DNA of 64,000 bases from Actinoplanes palleronii. GTDB taxonomy: Bacteria > Actinomycetota > Actinomycetes > Mycobacteriales > Micromonosporaceae. The DNA is taken from contig NZ_BOMS01000035.1 in assembly GCF_016862315.1 (NCBI RefSeq), positions 1 to 64,000 on the forward strand, given 5' to 3'. The position numbers and the translations under genes are program-made. Below the pieces are notes generated by a model. That model did no database searches. It was not told the DNA's origin and worked only from the letters and a program-made list of their open reading frames with translations. Shown here one piece after another: positions 8,151-16,501 of this stretch. The first letter of the stretch is position 1; every line of letters begins with the position of its first letter.

Positions 8151-8580
8151 CAGCTCCAGGGGTCGCCACCAGCACGCGATCAAGGCTTGCGTGCGCCCAC
8201 CGCCCCTATAGGGCCCACAGCAGCACGCAATCCCACAACGCGGACACCCACCGCCCCCACCGACCCCGAAGCATGCGCCGGGAAGCCGAAGCGGACGGCA
8301 CGGCACGGCACGGTGGAGAGTCCGCGACCACATCGGCGGCCCCAGCGCGTCAGCATTGCCGAAAACCACCCGAATTGCGTTTTACCGAATTACGGCCGCA
8401 GCGATCCGTAATCGATCATTCCCCCGGCACCCCGGATTTTTCGACGATCCGAGACCCTCCGCCCCCTCCCGGACCCCGCCAGAGAAGAACCGGGGAGGAC
8501 CGGACCGAACCACGGACCGACCCCCCGGGACCGAAACGGACGACCCGCCAGCAACCCCCGGACCCGGCTCCGGACGTACC

Positions 8581-8611
8581 AAAAAATAAAAAAGCCGACC
8601 CAAAGGTCGGC
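8581..8611 (-). terminator. Intrinsic terminator (minus strand)
   Basis: The stem GCCGACC / GGTCGGC (8594-8600 and 8605-8611) has a CAAA loop and is followed on the minus strand by TTTTTTATTTTTT (8581-8593). This is a textbook rho-independent terminator, unusually T-rich for so GC-rich a genome. The nearest upstream minus-strand gene stops 335 nt away, so it may end a long 3' UTR or a separate small RNA. Confidence 0.85.
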
Positions 8612-8826
8612 AACCCACCGCAAGCCCAGCCCACGCCCCGATAGTCAAAATCAGAACTAACTCCACCACGTGACCCGCAAGCCACCCACCAACCACCGAG
8701 ACGAGCCCAAAAACCTCAAGCCCCAAAAATCAGCAACCCTCAAAAAGCCCGAGGAGAACCCGCACACAGAACCCCCGGCCAACCAGGAAAATCCGAAACG
8801 CGCGGCCGAAAACCCCAGCCAGGAAA

Positions 8827-8896
8827 GGTTTTGGGCGGCATGGCCCACGCAGGGATCAAGCCTGACCGCCCGGAGTGGGCCATCCCGCCAAAAACC
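8827..8896. repeat. 22-bp inverted repeat downstream of GT-C-like gene
   Basis: Arms 8827-8848 and 8875-8896 are complementary with two mismatches around a 26-nt loop that contains a smaller CAGG/CCTG pair. It starts 50 nt after the stop of the minus-strand membrane-protein gene and could be a U-less actinobacterial terminator. Confidence 0.8.
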
Positions 8897-8945
8897 GCCC
8901 ACCTCGCGCAAACAACCCACCCAACCGCGAGCCAGCAAAAACCGC

Positions 8946-10934
8946 TCAACCGCGATCAGAAGCCACGATCACCGCATCCGGATCGTCGACCAGCGACCGA
9001 ACATCCCACACCCACACCCCACCGTTCCAGACCGGCCGGAACCCCACGAGGTCGGACATGGTCCGGAGCATCTCGATGTCCCGAGTCTGCGGGGTCAACA
9101 CCACCACGCCCGCTCTCCAGTACCGCAGATCCGCCAGAGTCATCTCCCGGCGTGCGTCGGTCACCTCGGGAGTCGGGTTCCCCTGCCGGATCGACGCCAT
9201 CAGCCCGCTGGTCGGCCGCCACGGCGGAGCAAAAGCCGCCGTGTGATCCCCGGGATCCTGCGGGTTCTGGTTCGGCAGCAGCGCATAAGCACCGGCGATC
9301 CGCATGTCCTGCCCGGTGTACGCGCTCCACCGCAGCGGGTCCGGGTAGTTGCTGTCCGGCAGCGGCAGCGTGACGACGGTGTGCTCGTCGTCGACGAACT
9401 GCTTCCACGCGCCGGACGTGACGAACGCCGGCACCGGCTCCATCGGCACGCTGGCCAGCTGGATCGGGACGAGCGGCACCAGCGCCATCGCCACCGCGGT
9501 GACCATCGCGACCCGGACCGGCCCGCGGGTGTGCGGCTGGGTCTCGATCAGGTCGGCGGCCCGCTGGCAGCCGAGCGCCAGCACGATCCCGACGACCGGC
9601 GCGATGGCCATCGCCCACCGGGTCGGTACGGCCGAGTTCAGCACCGGCAGGTGATGCAGGAACGCCCAGATGCCCGGGATGCCGGTGTCCACGCCGTTCA
9701 GCACGATGTGCGGCCCAAGTGACATCGCCGCGAACAGCACGGCCAGGAAGCCCAGGGTCAGCACCGCGGCGCTGCGCCGGAGCCAGAGGATCAGCCCGAA
9801 GAAGAGGACGACAAGGCCCCAGCCGAAGAACGCGTTCTGCTCGGACGGGTTCTGCGCCAGCACCAGCGGCACGCTCGAGTTCCCGGCGACCGAGTGCGTC
9901 GAGTACGCGGTGAAGGAGCCCAGATCGGCGCCGAAGCTCCGAACGTATTCGGACAAGCCGGCGTACGACTGCGGGCCGAAGAACTGCACGCTGAGCGGGT
10001 AGGCCAGGGCCGCGAGGGCACTGGCGGCGGCCACACCGAGCCCGCGCAGGAACGCGAACACCTCACCCCGGTGCCCCTTGCGGCGGACCACTGCCATCAC
10101 CGCGCAGAAAACGCCGAGTCCGACCGCGGTCATGAAAAGGATCTCGAGGTTGATGAACGCCTGCCAGATCAGCAGGCCGCCGAGAAGAAGGCCGTTGCGC
10201 ATCGCCCGGCCGGGCACGCGCAATTCCAGCGTCCGCCAGATGATCAGCGGGATGAGGAACTGCGAGACGATGTTCGGGTGGCCGGCCGCGTGCGAGATCA
10301 TGCTCGGCGCGAACGTGCAGAACAGGGCACCGACCCAGGCCGCGAGCCGCGAGGACACCAGGTATCGGGCGAGCACCAAATACCATGAAGAACCGGTTAA
10401 TGCCAATGCGCCGGTCAAGAATACGTTGAACGCCACATGTGGGCCGAACAGAAGAGTGATGGGCGTCAGTGGCAGCGAAACGGCCAACGCTGACGTGTTG
10501 GCCATCATGTTCACCCCATCGGGGTAATTCATGCGATCCGAGAAGAACGGATATACGCCATCCGTGAGCACTCGGGCACCGTGCGCCAGCATCCACTCGA
10601 AGAAAGCCTGATCCTGTGGATCATCTCGCAACTCATGATCAAGATTGAGCCACAACGGCGCTGTGACGAAGAGCGCAACAGCAAGGAAACTTACTATTGC
10701 CAGAACGTCCCGCCAGGCTGGCACGCGCCACAGAGGACGACCGCGTGCAGGCGCCGTGGCCTGCTCTTCGGTCGTTTCCACGGCAGGCGCGACAGCGGCA
10801 GGCGCGGCCGCTGTCATGCCGTCCTCAAGTGCGCGCAGCTCGGCGTCCAGGTCCTCGGCTGCGGTCACTTGGCGAGGCGGCAGAACGTTCTCACCAGCGG
10901 TCTGGCCCGTCGAGTCAAAACCCGTAATCGTCAT
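8946..10934 (-). CDS. Multi-spanning GT-C-like membrane protein
   Basis: About 662 residues with an acidic, Ala-rich cytoplasmic N-terminus (1-75), then 10-12 predicted membrane spans and an extracytoplasmic C-terminal domain (about 500-660). The first loop contains acidic residues (NLDHELRDDPQDQAFFEWML) as in GT-C glycosyltransferases, which use polyprenyl-phosphate sugars. Membership of a specific family is not certain. ATG 10934 is chosen over the longer frame to 11030 because the protein-like sequence starts there (MTITGFDSTG). It is divergent from a methyltransferase gene, and an inverted repeat and terminator lie downstream. Confidence 0.78.
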   Translation of the reverse strand: MTITGFDSTGQTAGENVLPPRQVTAAEDLDAELRALEDGMTAAAPAAVAPAVETTEEQATAPARGRPLWRVPAWRDVLAIVSFLAVALFVTAPLWLNLDHELRDDPQDQAFFEWMLAHGARVLTDGVYPFFSDRMNYPDGVNMMANTSALAVSLPLTPITLLFGPHVAFNVFLTGALALTGSSWYLVLARYLVSSRLAAWVGALFCTFAPSMISHAAGHPNIVSQFLIPLIIWRTLELRVPGRAMRNGLLLGGLLIWQAFINLEILFMTAVGLGVFCAVMAVVRRKGHRGEVFAFLRGLGVAAASALAALAYPLSVQFFGPQSYAGLSEYVRSFGADLGSFTAYSTHSVAGNSSVPLVLAQNPSEQNAFFGWGLVVLFFGLILWLRRSAAVLTLGFLAVLFAAMSLGPHIVLNGVDTGIPGIWAFLHHLPVLNSAVPTRWAMAIAPVVGIVLALGCQRAADLIETQPHTRGPVRVAMVTAVAMALVPLVPIQLASVPMEPVPAFVTSGAWKQFVDDEHTVVTLPLPDSNYPDPLRWSAYTGQDMRIAGAYALLPNQNPQDPGDHTAAFAPPWRPTSGLMASIRQGNPTPEVTDARREMTLADLRYWRAGVVVLTPQTRDIEMLRTMSDLVGFRPVWNGGVWVWDVRSLVDDPDAVIVASDRG

Positions 10935-11212
10935 AGCATCGGCGAGCCTAACCGAGGTTGCGAAGAGTTCCGCAGTGAGCGCCCGCAGCGTGATAGAGAC
11001 GATATGTACGCGTGTTTTCCGCGTGTCCATGGATCACTCTCTGTCCGGCCCGTCGGAGCCGGGTAACCCATCGAAGTGCCGTCCGGGCTATGTCTCAATC
11101 AGGCCAAAAAATCTGCGTGACCCGGTGCTCAACTTTCGGATAGCGGCTCCAGATGGTTAACTTCACCGGTCCCGCTGTCAGCTCAGATCGGCAAGATGAG
11201 GGAACCTCACCT

Positions 11213-11926
11213 ATGGCAGACATCACTGGAGACCAGCGGATCCAGTCCGAAGTGCTCGAAGGCCTCGCCACGGCCGTGAACCACCGTCGGTGGTTCGTCG
11301 AGCTCGCTCTCCCATACCTCGGGGACAACCCCATCGAGATCGGCAGCGGCCTCGGTGACTACGCCATCGAGTGGGCCGAGCACCTCCCGCGGTTCACCGC
11401 GACGGAGGCCGACCCCGATCGGCTGGTCCTGCTCAAGGAGCGGATGGCCGACCACCGGAACATCGAGGTGCGGCAGATGTTGCTGCCCGCGCAGGATGCC
11501 GCCGGGGAGTACAGCGCCGCCGTCTCATACAACGTGCTCGAGCACATCGAGGACCACGTGGGCGCGCTGCGGAGCATGTCGGAGCTGGTCCGCCCGGGTG
11601 GCCGCGTGATCATCATCGTGCCGGCCTTCATGTTCGCGATGAGCAACGTCGACATCGCGACCGGGCACATCCGCCGGTACACGAAGAAGACGCTCGGTGC
11701 GGCCTTCGCCGAGGCCGGCCTGGAGATGGAGAAGCTCCACTACGCGAACGCGCTGGGCCTGATCGGCTACTACGGCGCGACCAGCATCTTCAAGCTGGCG
11801 CCGAAGGAGGGCCCGATGGTCAAGGTGTATGACAGCCTGGTCCTGCCGGTCACCAAGGCAGCCGAGCGCGTGGTCAAGCCGCCGTTCGGCCAGTCGGTCT
11901 TCGCGGTGGCGCGCACGCCCCGCTGA
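11213..11926 (+). CDS. Class I SAM-dependent methyltransferase
   Basis: A 237-residue soluble enzyme. The SAM-binding glycine loop is IEIGSGLGDY (about 44-53), the acidic residue ending strand 2 is in TEADPDR, and motif IV is SYNVLEHIEDH. The RPGGRVIIIVP strand is typical of the UbiE/Methyltransf_11-type fold. The acceptor is unknown. GAGGGA at 11198-11203 supports ATG 11213. It is divergent from the GT-C-like gene, so it may modify the same glycan or lipid; this is inference only. Confidence 0.88.
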   Translation: MADITGDQRIQSEVLEGLATAVNHRRWFVELALPYLGDNPIEIGSGLGDYAIEWAEHLPRFTATEADPDRLVLLKERMADHRNIEVRQMLLPAQDAAGEYSAAVSYNVLEHIEDHVGALRSMSELVRPGGRVIIIVPAFMFAMSNVDIATGHIRRYTKKTLGAAFAEAGLEMEKLHYANALGLIGYYGATSIFKLAPKEGPMVKVYDSLVLPVTKAAERVVKPPFGQSVFAVARTPR

Positions 11927-11941
11927 CCCGCACGAACACCT

Positions 11942-11971
11942 CGAGGCGACGGCCATCCGGCCGTCGCCTCG
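11942..11971 (+). terminator. Hairpin terminator after the methyltransferase
   Basis: Perfect 13-bp stem CGAGGCGACGGCC (11942-11954) / 11959-11971 with a 4-nt ATCC loop and a short T-rich tail (CTGTTTG). It begins 15 nt after the stop codon. Confidence 0.85.
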
Positions 11972-12060
11972 CTGTTTGCCAAGGTCTCGTCAGCCGAGCC
12001 TCTTCGGCCGGGGAACCGGCCGGGGAGACCCCGCCGGCAAGATCCGGCCAGGGCGAGCGG

Positions 12061-12591
12061 TCAGGCGCGGACCTGGAAGGTCGCTCGCAGGGTGGCCCGG
12101 GCCAGGGTGTGGAACGTCAGGTTGAAACCGACGACAGCCGGCGACGCGTCCGGCGTGACCTCGAGCGCGTCCACGTCGATCGCGTGCACCGCGAACACGT
12201 ACCGGTGCACCCGGTCGCCGGGCGGCGGCGCGGCCCCGCCGTAGGCGCGGTCACCGTAGTCGTTGCGGACGCAGAACGCGCCCTCCGGCGACGGGTCGAC
12301 ACCCCGATCAAGAGCGGTCACCGAGACCGGCAGGTTGACCAGCACCCAGTGCCAGAAGCCACTGCCGGTGGGCGCGTCCGGGTCGAAGCAGGTGACCACG
12401 AACCCGCGGGTCTCCGGTGGGAACCCCGACCAGGACAACTGGGGCGAGAGGTTCTTCCCGCCGGTGCTGGTGTGTGCGTACAACTCGTCGAGCGGCTGCC
12501 CGTCCGTGACGTCCGCGCTGGTCACCGTGAAGGTGGGGACCTGCGGCAGGATGTCGTACGGATCGGGGGCCAGAGCTCGGTCAAGACTCAT
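12061..12591 (-). CDS. YbhB/YbcL (PEBP/Raf kinase inhibitor-like) protein
   Basis: A 176-residue phosphatidylethanolamine-binding-protein fold. Family landmarks are NLSPQLSWSG near residue 47, the ligand-site stretch FDPDAPTGSGFWHWV (about 68-82) and the YGGAAPPPGDRVHRYVF segment. The physiological role in bacteria is unclear; small-ligand binding is likely. It stands alone between a terminator and the NlpC/P60 gene's 3' region. Confidence 0.93.
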   Translation of the reverse strand: MSLDRALAPDPYDILPQVPTFTVTSADVTDGQPLDELYAHTSTGGKNLSPQLSWSGFPPETRGFVVTCFDPDAPTGSGFWHWVLVNLPVSVTALDRGVDPSPEGAFCVRNDYGDRAYGGAAPPPGDRVHRYVFAVHAIDVDALEVTPDASPAVVGFNLTFHTLARATLRATFQVRA

Positions 12592-12838
12592 CGGGTCCTC
12601 CGGCGTGGTGTCTGAACTCGTCTGGCTTTCCCACGTTTAGCCGACGGTAACCGCCGGACGTGTCGCCCGCCTTTCACCCACGTTGCCGACGCCCGTCACT
12701 CGAAAAGGGTAAACGCACAGGTGGTGCGCACCCTCGGGGTGATCCTGGGCGATGCTTCTGTCAGACATCCGACCGGGTGCGTGTGGCAGAGATCCCCGCG
12801 CCTGGCCGTGATCGGCACGCGACAGCGGCCACAAGCAA

Positions 12839-12869
12839 GCCGGCACCCGTCCACACGGCGGGTGCCGGC
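12839..12869 (-). terminator. Hairpin terminator of the NlpC/P60 gene
   Basis: 11-bp perfect stem GCCGGCACCCG (12839-12849) / 12859-12869 with a 9-nt loop, 20 nt after the minus-strand stop at 12890. It lacks a long T tract, as is common in actinobacteria. Confidence 0.75.
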
Positions 12870-12889
12870 TGCTGTCCGTGGCCGGCCGG

Positions 12890-13873
12890 TCAGGAACCCG
12901 GGATCCGGGCCACCCGCAGGCCGCGATAGACCTTCCGGTAGCTCACCCCGGTCCGCCGGTTCCCCGCGTCGATCATCATGCCGCGGCCCATGTAGATGCC
13001 CACGTGCCCCGGCCCGATCACCAGGTCACCCGGCCGGGCCTGCCCCCGCGGGACCCGCCGGGCCCGGGAGGCCTGCGCGCCGGACGAGTGCGGCAGCCGC
13101 ATCCCGGCCCGGGCGTACGCCTGCCGGGTCAGGCCCGAGCAGTCGAACCCGCCCCTGCTGCCCTCGCCGCCGTGCACGTACCGCTTGCCGACCTGCGACC
13201 GGGCGTACGCGATCACCGCGTTCATCCCGCCCCGAGTGGCCCGCAGCGGCCGTTCCACGGTGCGTCGCACGGTCTTGCGCACCATGCCCCGGTGCGACAC
13301 CGTGGTCCGCCGCTGGGCGACCACCCGACGCACGGCCCGCTCCGGCCGCTGCCGGGCCTCCCTGGCCGGCCGCTGGTGCGCCTCCCGAGTCGCTGGCCGC
13401 TGCCGCTCAGCGGACGGCCGCTGCCGCTCAACGGACGAACGTTGCCGCTCTGCGGACGGCCGTTGCCGCTCTGCGGACGGCCGTTGCCGCTCGGCGGACT
13501 GGCGCTGCTGCTCCGTCACCGGCCGCCGGAGCGGCTGTGCGGTGACCGGGCGCACCCGCAGCGGAGTCACCGGCACGGGCCGCACCGCTGTCGAACGACG
13601 GATCATCGCCCGGGTCGCCCGCTCGGAAGCGGTCTGACGCCGCTGGTACAAGCTCTCGTCGAAGCCGCCCGAAGAGTCGATTCCGCCCGGGAACCCGTGG
13701 ACGGCGAGACCGTCCAGCTGGTGCCCGGCGGGCGGAACCAGGCGCGGGCCGAAGACCGCTGGTTCCGGGTGAGCCGGCAGGGCCTGCGGGGCTTGGAAGG
13801 CCTCCGCGGCGTGCTCGGCAGGGTCTACGGCCGGTGCGATGACGGCCAGCGCTAGAGCGCCGGCGGTCAGCAC
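12890..13873 (-). CDS. Secreted NlpC/P60 cell-wall endopeptidase
   Basis: About 327 residues. A signal peptide (hydrophobic VLTAGALALAVIAPA) is followed by a long Arg/Gln/Pro-rich linker with RQRPSAE-type heptad repeats (about residues 120-160) and a C-terminal NlpC/P60 domain. Catalytic residues are Cys in FDCSGLT and His in GPGHVGIYMG; the third polar site appears to be Asp in MMIDAGNR. Such enzymes cleave the D-Glu/mDAP bond of peptidoglycan. GTG 13873 is the first conventional start, but GGAGG at 13903-13907 sits 5 nt before an in-frame CTG at 13897, which would add eight residues (MHGTSTRR) and give a better signal-peptide n-region. Confidence 0.9.
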   Translation of the reverse strand: MLTAGALALAVIAPAVDPAEHAAEAFQAPQALPAHPEPAVFGPRLVPPAGHQLDGLAVHGFPGGIDSSGGFDESLYQRRQTASERATRAMIRRSTAVRPVPVTPLRVRPVTAQPLRRPVTEQQRQSAERQRPSAERQRPSAERQRSSVERQRPSAERQRPATREAHQRPAREARQRPERAVRRVVAQRRTTVSHRGMVRKTVRRTVERPLRATRGGMNAVIAYARSQVGKRYVHGGEGSRGGFDCSGLTRQAYARAGMRLPHSSGAQASRARRVPRGQARPGDLVIGPGHVGIYMGRGMMIDAGNRRTGVSYRKVYRGLRVARIPGS

Positions 13874-14104
13874 GCGGCGTGTGGACGTACCGTGCAGTGT
13901 TGCCTCCGAAATAGGCCCGGGGCACTCGCGCGAATCCCATCTCAGCGCGGCGGATGGTGCGGTGCCGCGCTATTACCCCGTCGAGACAGAGCAATGGGAA
14001 CCCGGACAACTTTGGTATTCCGTGGACCATGCCAACACACCTGGAATTGCTATGTGGCTGGATTCAGATAATTAATCCCTCGATCTCGAAAAGATAAAGG
14101 GTCA

Positions 14105-14719
14105 TCACTGTTCGGCTGCCGGCAGTGACATCCGGATGCCGGGCGTGGTCATCGAGCCGTGCAAAGAAACCTCGCTGAGCTGGGAATCCTTCGGAACATC
14201 GAAGGGCAGAACCCCGTTCACCGAGGTCCGCGGACGGATCTCGTCGAGCAGTGTCGGGCTGTCATCATTGAGAAAAACCGCAGCCTCGGCGGCAACCGCG
14301 TAGGCTGCTCCAGTGGTGTCGTAGACGCGTTGCGCCGAACTGTCGAACAGTTCCGGCTCGACGCCGTTGTTCGTGACGCGTACGTCCAGCAGACAGAACT
14401 GGCCGTCCGCGCGTTGTTCCCATCCGTCCGGGCCGACCGCGGAAACGCCGCACCGCACGCGTTTCACCCGGACCGCGAATCCGCCGGGCGCCGTGTCGGC
14501 GGCATCGGCAGCGGGCAGTCCGCGGACCACCACCGGGCCGCCGGCCGGACGGTCGGCGGTGGCCACCGCCCAGATGCCGAACGTGATCAGGGCCAGGGCG
14601 GCGACGATGCCACCGCCCACCCAGATCCGGGTCCGCCAGCGCAGCGCCCACTCGTCCACACCCTCGTCATCCGGGTCGATCACCCGGATGGTCGTGGCCC
14701 GGTGTGGTGTGTACGTCAC
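14105..14719 (-). CDS. Membrane-anchored DUF4352-like protein
   Basis: A 204-residue protein. It has a cytoplasmic N-terminus, one membrane helix (about 40-62, IWVGGGIVAALALITFGIW) and an extracytoplasmic beta domain. The stretch CLLDVRVTNNGVEPELF is characteristic of DUF4352/TRF2-like immunoglobulin-fold proteins. GTG 14719 is preferred over the longer frame because a GGGGGA ribosome-binding site precedes it. Two Cys (in VRCGVS and FCLLDV) could form a disulphide. Function unknown. Confidence 0.75.
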   Translation of the reverse strand: MTYTPHRATTIRVIDPDDEGVDEWALRWRTRIWVGGGIVAALALITFGIWAVATADRPAGGPVVVRGLPAADAADTAPGGFAVRVKRVRCGVSAVGPDGWEQRADGQFCLLDVRVTNNGVEPELFDSSAQRVYDTTGAAYAVAAEAAVFLNDDSPTLLDEIRPRTSVNGVLPFDVPKDSQLSEVSLHGSMTTPGIRMSLPAAEQ

Positions 14720-14872
14720 GGTGTCCCCCAGCGAACAGATCCTTGGCGCACCCGAGAATCGGACGCGCTGTCCGTCCATGCTGGGTTGACCACGGCCGAC
14801 CGCTGCCACGACTCGCCGCAAATGGGACTTTATCCGGCAAATCTCCCAGAGGATATTCCCTCGATCGGGTGA

Positions 14873-15835
14873 TCAGCGGAGCAAAAGGATCTTCCCGAGG
14901 TGATCACTCGACGCCATAAGCTCCTGCGCGGCGGCCGCCTCGGCCAACGGGAACGTGGTGTGGATGACCGGTTTCACCACACCGGCGGCGACCAGTGGCC
15001 ACACCTGATCACGGACCCCGGCGACGATCCGCGCCTTCTCCGGCACCGGGCGGGCGCGCAACGAGGTGGACGAGATGGTGCCGCGTTTCGCCATCAGCGC
15101 ACCCAGATCCAGCTCGGCGCGAGTGCCGCCCTGGAAGCCGATCACCGAGATCCGGCCGCCCGGCGCGAGCGCCTCGATGTTGCGGGCGAGATACGTCGCG
15201 CCGATGATGTCGAGCACCACGTCGACACCCCGGCCACCGGTGGTTTCGTGCACTGATCGTACGAAATCGTGGGTTTGATAGTCGATGGTGAGATCGGCGC
15301 CGAGCGCGCGCAGCCTCTCGTGTTTCGCGGACCTCGCGGTGACCAGCACCGTCGCGCCCAGCGCCTTGCCCAGCTGCACCGCGAACGTGCCGATCCCGCT
15401 GCCGCCGCCGTGCACCAGCAACGTCTCACCGGCCCGCAGCCGATCGTGCGACACCGTGTTGGACCAGACCGTGCAGGCAACCTCGGGCAGCGCGGCCGCC
15501 TCGACCAGCGACAACCCGGTCGGCACCGGCAGCAGCTGACCGGACGGCACCACGACACGCTCCGCATAACCCCCGCCGGCCAGCAGCGCGCAGACCCGCT
15601 CACCCACGTGGTGACCGTCGACACCCGGGCCGACCGCGCTGACCACCCCGGAGCACTCCAGCCCCGGATAGACCGGCGCACCGGGCGGCGGAGGGTAATG
15701 CCCCTGGCGTTGCAGCAGGTCAGCCCGGTTCACCGCGGCGGCGGTGACGTCGACGACGACCTCGCCGTGGCCCGGCTCCGGATCCGGAACCTCGGTCCAG
15801 AGCAGCTGCTTGTCCTCGATCACGATGGCGCGCAT
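14873..15835 (-). CDS. NAD(P)H:quinone oxidoreductase, zinc-free MDR family
   Basis: A 320-residue medium-chain dehydrogenase/reductase of the quinone-reductase/PIG3 type. It has NRADLLQRQGHYPPPPG at the N-terminus, typical of this branch, and the nucleotide-binding HGGGSGIGTFAVQLGKALGA near residues 142-161. The zinc ligands of alcohol dehydrogenases are absent. It reduces quinones or enones with NADPH. The gene is apparently monocistronic, 78 nt upstream of (and divergent from) tRNA-Ser(TGA). Confidence 0.93.
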   Translation of the reverse strand: MRAIVIEDKQLLWTEVPDPEPGHGEVVVDVTAAAVNRADLLQRQGHYPPPPGAPVYPGLECSGVVSAVGPGVDGHHVGERVCALLAGGGYAERVVVPSGQLLPVPTGLSLVEAAALPEVACTVWSNTVSHDRLRAGETLLVHGGGSGIGTFAVQLGKALGATVLVTARSAKHERLRALGADLTIDYQTHDFVRSVHETTGGRGVDVVLDIIGATYLARNIEALAPGGRISVIGFQGGTRAELDLGALMAKRGTISSTSLRARPVPEKARIVAGVRDQVWPLVAAGVVKPVIHTTFPLAEAAAAQELMASSDHLGKILLLR

Positions 15836-15913
15836 GACTTCGACTGTGCCCTAGAGGTACGACACGAACACCACGACCGGAAGAGCGTCTGGCAGACTGA
15901 AGCGGGCACCACG

Positions 15914-15998
15914 GGAGGACTCGCCTAGTGGCCGATGGCGCCGGTCTTGAAAACCGGTATGGGGAAACTCATCGTGGGTTCGAATCCCACGTCCTCCG
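15914..15998 (+). tRNA. tRNA-Ser (anticodon TGA)
   Basis: An 85-nt class II tRNA with acceptor GGAGGAC/GTCCTCC, anticodon stem CCGGT/ACCGG enclosing CTTGAAA (anticodon TGA), a long variable arm and the T-loop GTTCGAATCCC. The discriminator is G. Confidence 0.96.
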
Positions 15999-16017
15999 CT
16001 CGATCATGAGCAGCAAA

Positions 16018-16057
16018 AACCCCCGCTGACCTGCACGAACGCAGGACGGCGGGGGTT
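16018..16057 (+). terminator. Terminator of tRNA-Ser(TGA)
   Basis: Outer arms AACCCCCGC (16018-16026) and GCGGGGGTT (16049-16057) enclose an inner CCTGC/GCAGG hairpin; a TCTCTGTGTT tail follows. It lies 20 nt after the tRNA. Confidence 0.8.
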
Positions 16058-16161
16058 CTCTGTGTTAGATCTCGATCTCGCTCGTCGCGGCAAATCCGCG
16101 GCAAATCCGCGGCAACGACCGGGAGCGCAGGACCGCGACCCACGATGTGGATGCTGCCAGG

Positions 16162-16500
16162 TCACGGACGGTTGGTGTCGCGTAGGTCACTCGGGTTCGC
16201 ACCGAACTTGTCCCGGACCTCGCTCGTGAGGGCCTCGCGCTGTTCCGGGGTCAACTCCGACTCCCACTGCTTGTACCTCTCGATGCCCTCCAGCATCGGT
16301 CCGGAGTACACCGACGTGGCGGCGAGGTCACGCAGGTGGATCCGACCCTCCAGCAGGTCGCTTGCCATCTCCGCCATCTCCGGGCCGGCCTCGCCGTTCT
16401 TCATCCGGGCCAGGGCCGCCTTGACCTCCCGGGCCATCGCCGCGCTGCCCGCCATCGCCTCAAGTTCGCGGTCGATGGGTTCTTCGTCGCGCTCGCTCAC
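16162..16500 (-). CDS. Small acidic protein of the WXG100-like operon
   Basis: A 112-residue, highly charged, predicted all-helical protein with no signal peptide or membrane segment and no family I recognise. It is rich in Met, Glu and Ala, and ends in a segment predicted to be helical (LTPEQREALTSEVRDKF). The GTG start lies 1 nt after the upstream gene's stop, so it is the last gene of a tight four-gene operon. By position it may be a chaperone, immunity or accessory protein for the secreted WXG partner; that is a guess. Confidence 0.75.
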   Translation of the reverse strand: MSERDEEPIDRELEAMAGSAAMAREVKAALARMKNGEAGPEMAEMASDLLEGRIHLRDLAATSVYSGPMLEGIERYKQWESELTPEQREALTSEVRDKFGANPSDLRDTNRP

Positions 16501-16501
16501 G

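Larger units (their letters stand above)
8016..8945. other. 930-bp non-coding, A/C-rich region
   Basis: No open frame here has protein-like content or actinobacterial codon bias. From about 8330 the plus strand is strikingly rich in A and C and poor in T, with many CCAAAAACC-like runs. The region holds a 44-bp direct repeat pair, a strong minus-strand intrinsic terminator and a 22-bp inverted repeat, listed separately. Confidence 0.8.

Noticed and set aside
8382..8726. Minus-strand ORF with a hydrophobic stretch in the A/C-rich region
   Set aside because: It reads through the strong terminator hairpin, and its codon use follows the strand skew rather than coding bias.
8670..9722. Long plus-strand ORF antisense to the GT-C-like gene
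   Set aside because: Its 3' two thirds mirror a clearly coding gene, and the translated sequence is Arg/Pro/His-rich with no domain.
10935..10960. GGTTAGGCT core like an iron box before the GT-C-like gene
   Set aside because: Only the central nine bases match; the flanks do not, and a membrane glycosyltransferase-like gene is not an expected iron target. It would also overlap the start region.
13839..14075. 78-residue plus-strand ORF upstream of the NlpC/P60 gene
   Set aside because: It starts inside the hydrolase gene, has no ribosome-binding site and lacks protein-like content.
16082..16115. Short CCGCGGCAAAT repeats after tRNA-Ser(TGA), possible att remnant
   Set aside because: Only two and a half 11-bp units, no integrase gene nearby and no similarity to the tRNA 3' end.
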